Assembly (NCBI GenBank): GCA_029204225.1
Contig: CM055109.1
Span: forward strand, 42,753,862 to 42,813,861
Length of the DNA: 60,000 bases
From: Diphasiastrum complanatum
Lineage: Eukaryota > Streptophyta > Lycopodiopsida > Lycopodiales > Lycopodiaceae
Direction of reading: 5' to 3'
Each line of letters begins with the position of its first letter. Positions within the stretch are counted from its first letter, which is position 1. The translations under genes and the position numbers were made by a program. A model generated the notes under the pieces. That model was given only the letters and a program-made list of their open reading frames with translations, had not been told where the DNA came from and searched no databases. Of this stretch, positions 10,288 through 19,785 are shown in pieces.

Positions 10288-11445
10288 TGTTGGCTGATTT
10301 TGATAAATCCCCAAGATACTCGGACAGAGCAACTCAAGAGCACCTCTCACCTTAGACCGAGGAGGTCTCTGAGAAGATGAGACTAATGAAGACTGAGAGT
10401 CGAGAAATACTAGCTAGAAAAAACATGCAAGAACTGTGTAAGCCTCATGGTGAATCCCAGAAGATGGAATGACCATGTAGGAACTAGTATTTCTAAGCAA
10501 ATGTAATAAATGCAAGTAGACCCCTCTTAAAGAAAGTAGAGTGAGCCACCTTTTGATGGTGACCTCTAATGGAGAGCAATATTCCACTTGTAATTTGTGA
10601 ATTGTGGATATTCCACTAGGATGCCACCTAAGGAGCTCTCTTGCTTCTTTAAGAGACTCCCTCTTTGTGAAGAGGAGCTTTTTGTGAATTGTATCAACTC
10701 CATGTTGAAATGAGAAGAGCCTTCACGAGTTTGGTGCAACCCTTGAGCTCCTTGATCATGCTTGTTTCTTGAGTGATGCATTTATGATCTTGCCCTTCAC
10801 TCCTTTTGTGTGTGGTTGTGGACTGTAGAGTGGATTAGATTTGTTGCTTTTGTAGAGTGGATTAGGTTTCATGTTTTCTTGTGGATTAATGTAGAGCCAG
10901 CATTCAAGTAAACTAAATAGGCTGGATATGTGGTGTGATTCTTGCATATCTCTGTACAATCCAGTTTTTGATGTTCTTGGGATGTCCAAGAATCAAAAGG
11001 CTGGTTAGTTTCTTGATTCTTGGACTTCTACATGGTGTAGATTAGTTTTGTTTCTTGTTTTTGTCAAGTTATGCAAGGTAGCTCAGTGTTAATGTAGTGT
11101 AGGCTCTGATTTCTGTCTGTTTTAAGTGTAGGTAGCTGTAGAAATCCATTGAACATTCATTGGTTTGCATGTTGATCTGTGAATGAGCGTTCTAGGCTTG
11201 CATCTTTATGTAGAATGTAAGTGCGTTGAAGAGTGACATCCCTGTGTAGGCCTCTGACAGGCAGGACATAAAGAAAATCTATACTACAGAGTTATTCAGT
11301 CCGTTTCTGCCTGGCCTGAGCATTGTAACACATAAGAAATAGTCAAGTAATGCCCAAACGAGCCTGGTAATAGGCAAGAAATAGATTTGTAACCAAGAAG
11401 CAGAAAATAAACAACAGGTCCTCTGGAGCTGAGGATCTGTAAATA
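10288..11445 (+). repeat. 3' LTR of G1
   Basis: Starts TGTTGGCTG and ends TGTAAATA. It is a direct repeat of 3004-4159, with about 4-5% visible differences in the first 300 bases. It is followed by target duplication ATCAT. Confidence 0.88.
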
Positions 11446-11450
11446 ATCAT
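11446..11450. repeat. Target site duplication of G1 (right)
   Basis: ATCAT, identical to 2999-3003. Confidence 0.85.
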
Positions 11451-12194
11451 TTAGTTTTTGTATCCAAGATCTTTTCGGGTTCAAGACGAGATACACCCGA
11501 TGACTCATCCAATAGGTCCAATTGATCTCCAGATCCAAGATGCTCTCCTTCACGTAGACTCTTTTTGAGACGACTAACGTGAATTACGGGATGCACGATC
11601 CATCTGGGAGTTCCAATTGGTAAGCTAAGGATCTGATCTTTTTCAAGATCTTAAATGGTCCTCTATATCTAGGAGACAACTTATAATGCTTGCCGGTACA
11701 CATTACACTTGAATCTTTCGGGATTCTCAAATATACCCAATCTCCCACTTGGAAGTCTCTCGATGATCTTTTCAGATTTTCATAATGTATGTCCCTATCC
11801 TGGGCACTCTGGACATTTTCACGTGCAATCCGTAGCATTTCCTGCATATCGTGTAGAACATCCGCTACTTTCTGAAACTTGATCGTCCGAGTCTCAACCG
11901 CAATGGGTGATCTAGGCTCAAAACTGTACATAAGCATAAACGGGCTATAACCGATAGCCGAATGCTTACTAATATTATAGGCAAACTCGATCAGTGGAAG
12001 GTACTTTTTTCAATCAGATTGTCGTCTGAAAACATATGCCAGAGGCATTTGTTCCATTTTCTAATTTGTTCTTTCCATCTGTCCATCCATCTCAGGATGA
12101 TCAGAAGAACCCAAGCTCAGTGTCATCTCTAGTTTAGCAAATACGGCTGACCAAAAGTGACCGGTGAACTTCGGATCGTGATCGCTCACAATAT
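11451..12194 (-). pseudogene. H integrase (second half) and chromodomain start
   Basis: On the minus strand the frame begins inside the integrase core at the second catalytic Asp (SDHDPKF), passes the Glu motif (DGQMERTN, followed by a stop), then the C-terminal DNA-binding part (FQVGDWVYLRIP and KLSPRYRGPFKI). After a frameshift it continues into HPVIHVSRLKKSLR and the chromodomain start PEKILDTKTK. Integrase joins element DNA to the target, and the chromodomain can steer it to chromatin. The piece is cut by copia X at 12194 and by G1 at 11450. Its missing first half is at 44185-44562. Confidence 0.88.
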
Positions 12195-12733
12195 TGAGAA
12201 TTTTTTCACACGTGTGAACCAGCTGCAAGTACAAGGATCAAGGAAATGAATGTTTGCACACTAAACTAGCTTCTATTCCAAAAACAAAGAGATGGAAAAC
12301 ATTGGCAAGCTAGTTAGCAAGAAGGCAAGAGCATTCATCACAATCTAACTATCATTACACCTCCAATGGATTAAATGGAAGCTTTACTTGAAGAAGTGTT
12401 ATATTGAGGTACAAAGCCACCTTATTTATAATACAAGAGGCCTTCTAGAACTCGTGGAGAGATAAAGCAACCTAGATGCCACATTGCCTCTACCTCTCTA
12501 CTAGATGACAAAAAGAGAAATGGATAAGACTTGATAATCTCTCTTTTTGAGAATCCTTGACCTAAAAGAGTAGCCTCACATGCTTCTTGATAGGTTCTCG
12601 ACCTACACATCACTAAAAAATCTACCTTGACTCAACTTGGAAAGTTATTAGACTAGTCTACCTCAAGTTTGGACAAACCCCAAAACTTGAATCTCTAAGT
12701 TAAATATTATTTTTATTTTGCAATATTTTCACA
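12195..12733 (-). repeat. 3' LTR of copia X
   Basis: In the element's direction it starts TGTGAAAATATTGC after a GGAGGAG tract and ends TTTTTTCTCA. It matches 44563-45086 in opposite orientation. A palindromic CACACGTGTG lies about 10 bp from the end. The outer flank reads ATATTGTGAGC in H integrase, and ATAT is shared with the flank at 44559-44562, so it is a 4-5 bp target duplication. Confidence 0.88.
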
Positions 12734-12746
12734 CTCCTCCTTAAAA
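12734..12746 (-). other. Polypurine tract of X
   Basis: TTAAGGAGGAG on the minus strand lies directly before the LTR start. Confidence 0.8.
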
Positions 12747-12758
12747 TGAAAATAATAT

Positions 12759-13753
12759 TTACAATACTAAGGAATTGGAGATCAAGCCAAGGTTTGATCT
12801 ATGTTTTTCAAAGTCCTTTTTGGCTAGAGGCTTGGTGAGCAAATCTGCATAACAATTTGAAGTTGATACATGCTCAAGGAGAATCTCACCATCCATAACT
12901 TTTTCTCTTACATAGTGGTGTGCTACCTCTATGTGTTTACTTCTTGCATGGAAGATTGGATTACTTGCAAGATATTGGGCCGAGAGGCTATCACATTTGA
13001 TACAAGGTATTTCCTCCTCTTGAATGATCCCGAGCTCCACTAGTAGTCTTTTGATCCAAATGACCTCCTTTGTTGTGATAGTCAAAGCCTTGTACTCGGC
13101 TTCACATGAAGATAAAGAGATAGTGTCTTGCTTCTTAGATTTCCAAGAGACAAGATTACCTCCAAAAAATATTGTGTAAGCACTTGTGGACTTTCTATCC
13201 ACCTTATCACCTGCAAAATCCGAATCTGAAAAGGCAATAAGACTTAGATCATGTCTTTTAAAACAAAGTCCATAGTCTTGAGTGGATGCAACATATCTTA
13301 AGATCCTCTTTCCCTTTTTCCAATCATGGATCTTTGGATTGTGCATGCTTTGACTAAGCTTGTGCACACTAAAACTAAGATCGGCCCTAGTGATAGTGAG
13401 CCACATTAAAGATCCTATTAGACTTCTAAAAAGTGTGATGTCCTCAAAGGATGCTTCATCACAAGTTTTCGTGTCTTTAACATTAGACTCCATAGGAGTA
13501 TCTATGCTTTTACAATCTTGCATTTTAAACTTCTTAAGCATAGATCTTACATACTTTCTTGAGAAATGAAAGCTAAGTCTTTAGAGATCTTAATCTCTAA
13601 TCCAAGTACATGATGTAAAAATCCAAGGTCTTGCATTTTGAAGTCCTTTCCTAAGGATATCTTGGTATCAACAAGTGAATCCATGTTGCTTCCACATAAT
13701 AGAATGTCATCAACATAACCTGATATCACTGCTAGTTTGCCATACTTTGACAC
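12759..13753 (-). pseudogene. Copia X: reverse transcriptase C-terminus and RNase H
   Basis: The minus frames at 13547-13753 and 12759-13541 encode the Ty1/copia polymerase end. They contain the YVDD active site (GYVDDILLCGSNMD), the connecting stretch, and the RNase H domain with SDSDFAGDK, STSAYTIF and SCEAEYKAL, ending in HARSKHIEVAHHYVRE and ADLLTKPL. Only one frameshift separates the two frames. The N-terminal polymerase part is not adjacent: at 13753 the sequence switches to copia Y, and the matching N-terminal part is at 18535-18833. Confidence 0.9.
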
Positions 13754-13754
13754 C

Positions 13755-14757
13755 CAAGCAATAGTGCATAAGATCTAAATCTGTCATCTCAAATTGCTTG
13801 CATAAGTTGGATTTGATAGAACGAGTGAGGTTCTCATCATTGCCAGTGATAATGATATCATCAACGTAAAGTACAATCAAGGCAATGCTGTCATCATTTA
13901 TAAGAACATAAAGATTTGGATCTGAATTTGTTCTTACAAATACATGTGAAAGAAAGTAACTGTCAATGCGTCCATACCATGCGTGTGGCGCTTGCTTAAG
14001 GCCATAAAGTGCTTTGTGTAGTTTACATACCTTCTGTTCTTGCCCTTTTGCCATGACGCCCTGCGGTTGGACCATGTAAACTTCTCTCTCTAAGTCACCA
14101 TTCAAAAATGCAGACTTCACATCCATTTCATGGATCTTCCACCCAAAATGAGATGCTAAGGCAATGATAAGGCGTAGCGTAGTCCACTTAGCCACTAGAG
14201 CAAATGTCTCTTCATAATTCCTTTGCTTTGCTCATAACCCTTCACTACTAGGCGTGCCTTATACTTTGCTATTGTGCCAGCCGCATGAAACTTTGTTCTA
14301 AACACCCATTTGTTGTCAACGGGTTTCTTTCCAAGTGGTAGATCAACCAACTCCCATGTATCATGCATGTGGATGGATTCTATCTCTTCTTCCATTGCCC
14401 TTTGCCACTCTTTGTGATCTTTTGCCTCGTCAAAGGTTGATGGCTCTCGACACTTCAAAATGTCAGTCATTAGGGCATAGTTCACATGATAACGATCGGG
14501 AGAGTTCCTTTCCCGTGTTGATCTTCTCACTTCACTTTGTGTGCTAGATCCTGTTTGATTTAGCTTTGCGTCCTTCATGATCTTTTCATACCATTTTGGT
14601 ATCTTAGATTCAGGTGATACTCTACGTGGAGAGTACATATCCCAAGGAGTGTCCAAGTAATGTCTCTTACTTCCAACCGGTTTCTCCTTTATTGCTCCTA
14701 TTGGCAAGCACCTCCCCCTAGGCTCTTGAATAAGTGGTGTTCTTTCATACTCACCCT
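13755..14757 (-). pseudogene. Copia Y reverse transcriptase
   Basis: Two overlapping minus frames (14195-14707 and 13755-14195) show RRSTRERNSPDRY, then WELVDLPLGKKPVDNKWVF, then after a frameshift DVKSAFLNGDLEREVYM, KALYGLKQAPHAWYGRID and the intact active site LYVDDIIITGND. The palm and fingers are present. The thumb and RNase H are lost at the junction after LMHYCLGVKVW, which lies near a short similarity to X. Confidence 0.88.
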
Positions 14758-14758
14758 C

Positions 14759-16360
14759 TCAACTTTCGTCTTCACGTGCATCATTTTGTGGAGCATCTTC
14801 TTCATTTTCTTCCTCCAGAATTGTGGGAAGTCTCTTGATGCTTTCACCACTTGCATGGTCTTCATCTTCATACCTATGCATTTCATCAAAGATCACATCT
14901 TTGCTATTGTGAATCTTGTTCATTACAAGATCAAAACACCTGTAAGCTTTCGTTCTTTCATCATAATCGATGAAGATACACTTGATTGCTTTGGCATCAA
15001 GTTTCTTTTGCTCCTCCTTTGGCACATGTACATAGGCCTTACATCCAATGACACAAAACTTGTCGATTTTTGGTTTTATTCTAGTAAATGCTTCTTCAGG
15101 AGTCACATTTGGAACCGCAACTGTAGGGCTCCTATTTTGCAAGAACGTTGCCGCACTGCATGCTTCCGACCAAAGTGAATTGGTCAAGCTCATTTGCTTC
15201 ATCATGGAGCATGCACTCTCCATAATAGTTATGTTTTTCCTTTCAGCTACACCATTACTATGCGGCGTGTGTGACTGTGTGAATTGTCTTTTAATGCCGT
15301 GTTCTTTGCAAAAGTCTTCAAAATCATCAGATTTGTATTTGCCCCCTCTATCAGATCTTAGCACTTTGATGCATGCATCCAGTTGGTTCTCTACCAAAGT
15401 CTTGAACTCCTTGAAGCGAGCAAAAGTGTTAGATTTCTTCTTCAAGAAATAAATCCATGTCCTCCTAGAGTAATCATCTATGAAAGTCATAAAATAATAT
15501 GCTTTCCCCAATGACATGGTCTTCATTGGGCCGCACAGGTCGCTGTGAATTAGTTCCAGCGGTTTCTTAGCTCTTGCAGCTCCACCTTTCTTGAATGTCT
15601 CTCTGTGATGCTTTCTCATGATGCATCCTTCACATATTGCATGATGATCATCCTGCAATGCCGGTAACCCTATTACCATCTTCAGCTTCGCCATCAATCT
15701 CAAGCTCCCATAGTTCAAATGACCAAGTCTTCTGTGCCACAACTCGGATTGAGATGCTGTTGAGATAGCCAAACCATATTCACCTGGTTTTGTAGCATCC
15801 AATTTATAAAGGCCATAGTTACTATCTCTATAACCCTTCGCCACCACTTTGTGGTTGTGGTTTGTATCCTTCATAAGGCATCCATCCTTGACAAATTCAA
15901 CTTTAAGATGTTGATTTGCCATTACACCAACAGAAAGCAAACTCTTTTTGAGTCCAAGAACATAAAGTACATTAGGGATGTTTTTAATTTTGCCATCAAG
16001 AAACTGCACAGGTACATTGCCCACACCCTGTATCTGGCATTCCTCTCCATTGGCTTGAGTGACCTTATCCCCATCATGGATTAGTGAGAATTTTTCAAAC
16101 CAATCACGTTTCCTGGTCATATGCCTTGTGGTGCCTGAGTCTATGAACCATCTGGCACCATCATCAACTTGGGATGCCAATGCCGATGAGAAGACACTTG
16201 TCTCGTCATCTTCTCCATCATCTTCGGCAATGTTTCCTTGTCGAGTCACTTTTTCCACCTTTATGTCTGCTTTCTTCTTATAACACTCGCATGCCCAATG
16301 ACCCAGTTTGTGGCAATAGTAACATTTGTCTTTCTTCTTCTTTTTCTCTTTTGATGACAA
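14759..16360 (-). pseudogene. Copia Y gag zinc knuckle, protease and integrase
   Basis: A 533-codon minus frame. It starts just after a stop that separates it from gag and opens with a CCHC knuckle (CYYCHKLGHWACEC). Next are the aspartic protease site WFIDSGTTRHM, the integrase zinc domain (HRRLGHLNYG with CEGCIMRKHH), and the core with Asp in LIHSDLCGPM, Asp in LRSDRGGKY and Glu in NGVAERKN. All catalytic residues are intact. It ends in the acidic linker before reverse transcriptase. Only nonsense or frameshift breaks at its borders make it non-functional. Confidence 0.92.
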
Positions 16361-17053
16361 CTATCCTTCGTCATCATCATCCTTGGATTTCTTAGGAATC
16401 CTTTTCCATCCTTTCTGCTTGCCTTTAGCAAGCAAGGCTTGATCCTCCTGTGGGATTTGCCTTGATTTCACCACTTTGTGACGCTGCTCTTTTTGCAACA
16501 TGATTCCGTGGAAGTCTTCAAAAGTAGGCAATCTCTCCCTCGAAGCAATGCCGCTCACAAACATCTGTAGCCCTTCCGAGACATCGCCCATTGTGGTATG
16601 TACCAGTTCAATATCTCTGATTGGTTCTCCAATCGCCACAAGTTGATCTCTCAACTCCTTTATCCTGGTGAAGAAGGATCCCACTGATTCACTTTCTTCC
16701 ATCCTTACCGTGTTCAATCTTGACTTCAAGAACATGGCTCGAGCTGGATTGCAAGTTTGAAATTGCATTCTAAGAACTTCCCAAGCTCCCCTAGCCGTCG
16801 TGGCATCACTTATGTGAGTGATCACATGGTCTTTCACTGAAATATTGATCAAGGACAATGTTCTCTGTGCCTTTTTATCAAAGGCCCTTATGTCACCTGG
16901 AGTGGTATTTGGCCAGACTTCAATACCTGCCACGATTTTCCACAACTCTTTCTCCATCAAAATGCTCTTCATTTTGAATTTTCAGATGTTGTAGTTAGAA
17001 GCCCCATCAAGTTTGCTTGCATCACCCAAAATTGCCTCATTGATGTCTGCCAT
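16361..17053 (-). pseudogene. Copia Y gag
   Basis: The minus frame opens with ATG at 17051-17053 (MADINEAILGDASKLDGASNY), hits a stop where the family has Trp before KFKMKSIL, and is then open to 16361. It shows the copia gag domain: AWEVLRMQFQT, MFLKSRLNTVRM, FFTRIKELRDQL and a basic tail. It is related to the gag at 46118-46654. A TAG separates it from the knuckle/protease frame. The role is the virus-like particle shell. Confidence 0.88.
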
Positions 17054-18273
17054 CTCCGAACTGCTTAAAACTTCACCTGTAGCCAATTGTGATGTCAGAA
17101 ATTGATAATAATAACTTGCAATTTTTAGCTTACCAGGCCACCCGCCGCTCTTTCACCAAATTGAAAGCCAAACTGGCGTCGTTTTCCAAAATGCTTCTCG
17201 TCACCAACTCCCAACTTCCTGCCCAGTGGAATGGTGAAATCACTTCTGGCGTGCTTTGAACACTTTCTCCACGACAATCACTCTGTTTTGGTGTACCGTA
17301 CTTGTAGGTACAGTCAGGGTGCCCTTTGTTTGGAGGCTATAGCCTTTCGTTTGGCCAAAATAGGCTAAAGGAGGTGAAAATAAGGACAATTTGGGTTTTT
17401 GAACTGTTTCTTCAGTGTGACGAAACTTCACCCTTCAAAAACTTGGGACCCAACAATTTTTTTTAGTTTGAAATTTTTTAATGAAGTTGCAATGCACTTT
17501 GCACTTCAGACCCCTTCAGACTTTTTCACTTCAATCCAACGGATCCTTTAGATCCAACGACCCACCTGTCGTGAAATAACCATCGTCGATCTGTGTGAAT
17601 TGAGATCAGACGGCTGTCCACGCTTTTGTGCGTTGATCAAAGGCCTTCAAAGCACTGACCACTTTGGGCCACTAGCTGGCAAACTAGACTGGGCGTGCGA
17701 GAGTTCCCGCGACCTCTCCTCCTCTTCTCTCTCTACGATGGAGTTATTCTCTCTCCCTCACAAGCTATGGCAGCTCCAAATGGATCAAACTGGCTGCCTT
17801 CCTTCTCCACGGCCAGTCGCGGCCTCCCTACTGTTGAATCGCGCTACCAGGGTGCCCATTCATAGCATCTCACAGCTTTGAAAATGACCTCCTACAAGGA
17901 GATATCCCAGATTTTGTCCCTTGAAACCCTAGCAATTTTGAAGAGAAGAATATATTGGGCTTTACTCAGGCTTTCCCTGAGCTTTCCTTTGCAGCTCCTA
18001 ACTGGCTGAGGTCGCCCTACTGCAGACTATCTTCTGCTCCAAACCGCTCTTCAAACGGTATTCGATTGGATTCAAACCAATCACAAACGTGAATTTTTCA
18101 GCTTCAAACTTTGCTTGCTTTCTGATTCAACCAACAATTCCCTGTCTCTGAATCCTTTTTACAGTTTTGAGCCATTCCACAAATTTCCACAGACTCGGTT
18201 TTGTGCTTCCTAGCCAACAAACTGTCGTGAATTTGCAGCTCTCTGTTGTTGTCCGGTGATTCAAGCCACCAAG
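17054..18273 (-). other. Long 5' leader of copia Y
   Basis: About 1.2 kb between primer site and gag. It is similar to 46660-47935, for example GGCGTCG after a CCAGGCCAC block and a shared run around GTACCGTACTTG. The 93-codon plus-strand frame inside it is not supported as a gene. Confidence 0.7.
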
Positions 18274-18286
18274 GGCTTTGATACCA
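18274..18286 (-). other. Primer-binding site of Y
   Basis: TGGTATCAAAGCC on the minus strand is one base from the initiator-Met tRNA complement. Confidence 0.85.
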
Positions 18287-18287
18287 A

Positions 18288-18534
18288 GTTAAGAAAACAC
18301 AATTGAAAATACCCGACTGGATCAATCCCCACAGCACAACGTCAAGTGCAACAAGAACACAGAATTGCTCTCCTCAAACTGTATATTCAACTTACTCGTA
18401 AGTACAAAGATAAGTTCCTTAAAAACACTCAAAGGGCTCGTAAAAGAAAGATGACCCGATAACTCTAGAACTAAGCACACGTGGTGCCGTCGAAATTAGA
18501 AAGCACTGTATAAGTTGATCATTGCTATTTTAAC
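18288..18534 (-). repeat. 5' LTR of copia Y
   Basis: About 247 bp bounded by GTTAAAATAGC at the outer end and TTTTCTTAAC at the primer site. The inverted termini are GTTAA and TTAAC rather than TG and CA. The outer boundary is set by where X/W coding similarity stops (after MHQ in LEEEIYMHQ-like sequence). Confidence 0.65.
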
Positions 18535-18833
18535 TTGATGCATATATATTTCTTCTTCTAAGTAACCATTCAAGAAAGCATTGGAAACATCAAGTTGAAG
18601 CATTTTCCAATCACAAAAGCAACAAATAGTGATGAGAATTCTAATGGTTACCATCTTTGCTACGGGAGCAAAGGTTTCTTCATAATCTATGTCTTTGATT
18701 TGGGCATAGCCTTTATCACAAAGTCTTGCTTGAACTTATTGATTGATCCATCATTGTTGAGCTTGATTCTATAGACCCACTTGCATCCAATGACATGCTT
18801 GTCATTAGGTGGATCTACAAGTTGCCAAGTCTC
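18535..18833 (-). pseudogene. X/W reverse transcriptase N-terminus
   Basis: The minus strand encodes a decayed start of copia reverse transcriptase: ETWQLVDPPNDKH, IGCKWVYRIKLNNDGS, then several stops, then EEEIYMHQ. It continues upstream into the W linker at 23929 once element Z is removed (EALMQN plus ETWQLV), and downstream into X at 13753 once Y is removed. Confidence 0.82.
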
Positions 18834-18838
18834 ATTTT
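18834..18838. repeat. Target site duplication of Z (left)
   Basis: ATTTT here equals 23924-23928 (AAAAT on the minus strand). Confidence 0.9.
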
Positions 18839-19658
18839 TGTTGAATTTCACACGTGTGGATTGTCCACTACATGTACTTGTGATCTCCTAAGGTGTGTAG
18901 ATGCACCAAGATCAAGACTAGATTGAGATTCAAGATCTATCTTTGATTCTATGGCAAAAACACACTACTACATGCATTCAATCACTTCCAACTCTCACTC
19001 ACACGTGTGGGAAGTGTTCCAAAAGTATTCTAAGTAAAAACAAGCTGCTCTCCTCGGGTAGAGAGAGAAAAACCATCAAGAGCTCTCGGGTAGAGAGAGA
19101 AAGCTAGAAGTTCAATGACACTCAAAATCCACTCAATCTCAAAATCAATTAGATCCAAAAGGAGGAGTACAATGATACTAATAGATTCATGAGCTACCAC
19201 TATGCTTAACTATGATTGGATCACACTTTGCCACCTCTTAATCCTATTGGACCATTGATCCATGCACCTCTAAATTCTATTGGACTATATTCAAGCACAC
19301 CTCAATTTTCTATTGGACCTCACAAGGTTCCACCTCTAAATCCTATTGAACCTCTTAAGCTTCATCAAACAAAATCATGATACTTGTCTACACTCTAATT
19401 GGCACAAGTTTGGCTCTATTTTGGCTCAATATTGGCATTACAAGTGGAAATGGATAATTTGCCATGTATGCCAAATTTGACCCTATCAACATCCTGAACC
19501 TAAATGCTTGACTATGAAATTCTATGAGACCCCTATATCAAACATTTTGATTTACTTTACAATTCTCCACACGTGGGAACATCCTCCACACATGTGAGAT
19601 TCACTTACAAACTTCTATCATAAAAAATACCAAGCTAGATTTTTGCCAATTTCTCACA
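18839..19658 (-). repeat. 3' LTR of Z
   Basis: 820 bp. In the element's direction it begins TGTGAGAAATTGG and ends GAAATTCAACA. CACACGTGTG palindromes lie near the end and inside. It pairs with 23115-23923. Confidence 0.93.
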
Positions 19659-19672
19659 CTCCTCCTCAAAAA
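19659..19672 (-). other. Polypurine tract of Z
   Basis: TTTTTTGAGGAGGAG on the minus strand lies directly before the LTR start. Confidence 0.85.
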
Positions 19673-19785
19673 ATAGCTTGGAAAGGTACTAGATCACTTC
19701 AGAAGTTTGTAAATCTTTTTGAGTGGATCCTTTGGTATGCATAAGAAGTGAAGATCAGCCAAGGGATCCATCATAGCAAGCACCC

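Larger units (their letters stand above)
3004..11445 (+). mobile_element. G1: complete non-autonomous gypsy-type LTR element (gag only)
   Basis: Two direct repeats of 1156 and 1158 bp (3004-4159 and 10288-11445) enclose a putative primer site, a long G-poor leader with minisatellites, a decayed gag, about 2.3 kb without recognisable pol, and a polypurine tract. Perfect 5-bp duplications (ATCAT) flank it. This matches the class described as TR-GAG or LARD-like elements, which need a partner for protease, reverse transcriptase and integrase. It is inserted inside the chromodomain of H. The LTRs differ by a few per cent, so the insertion is not recent. Confidence 0.88.
13754..18534 (-). mobile_element. 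Copia Y, 3'-truncated, inserted in X/W
   Basis: In minus order: 5' LTR (18288-18534), Met-tRNA primer site, leader of about 1.2 kb, gag, protease, integrase and reverse transcriptase. It ends abruptly at about 13754, lacking RNase H and the 3' LTR. Upstream of the LTR lies X/W polymerase N-terminus, and downstream of the break lies X polymerase C-terminus. So Y landed in the X/W reverse transcriptase gene, and a later deletion removed its end plus roughly 70 codons of X. Confidence 0.82.

Noticed and set aside
10566-10989. Minus-strand frames in the G1 LTRs (also 3282-3497)
   Set aside because: They lie wholly in LTR sequence and are duplicated because the LTR is duplicated.
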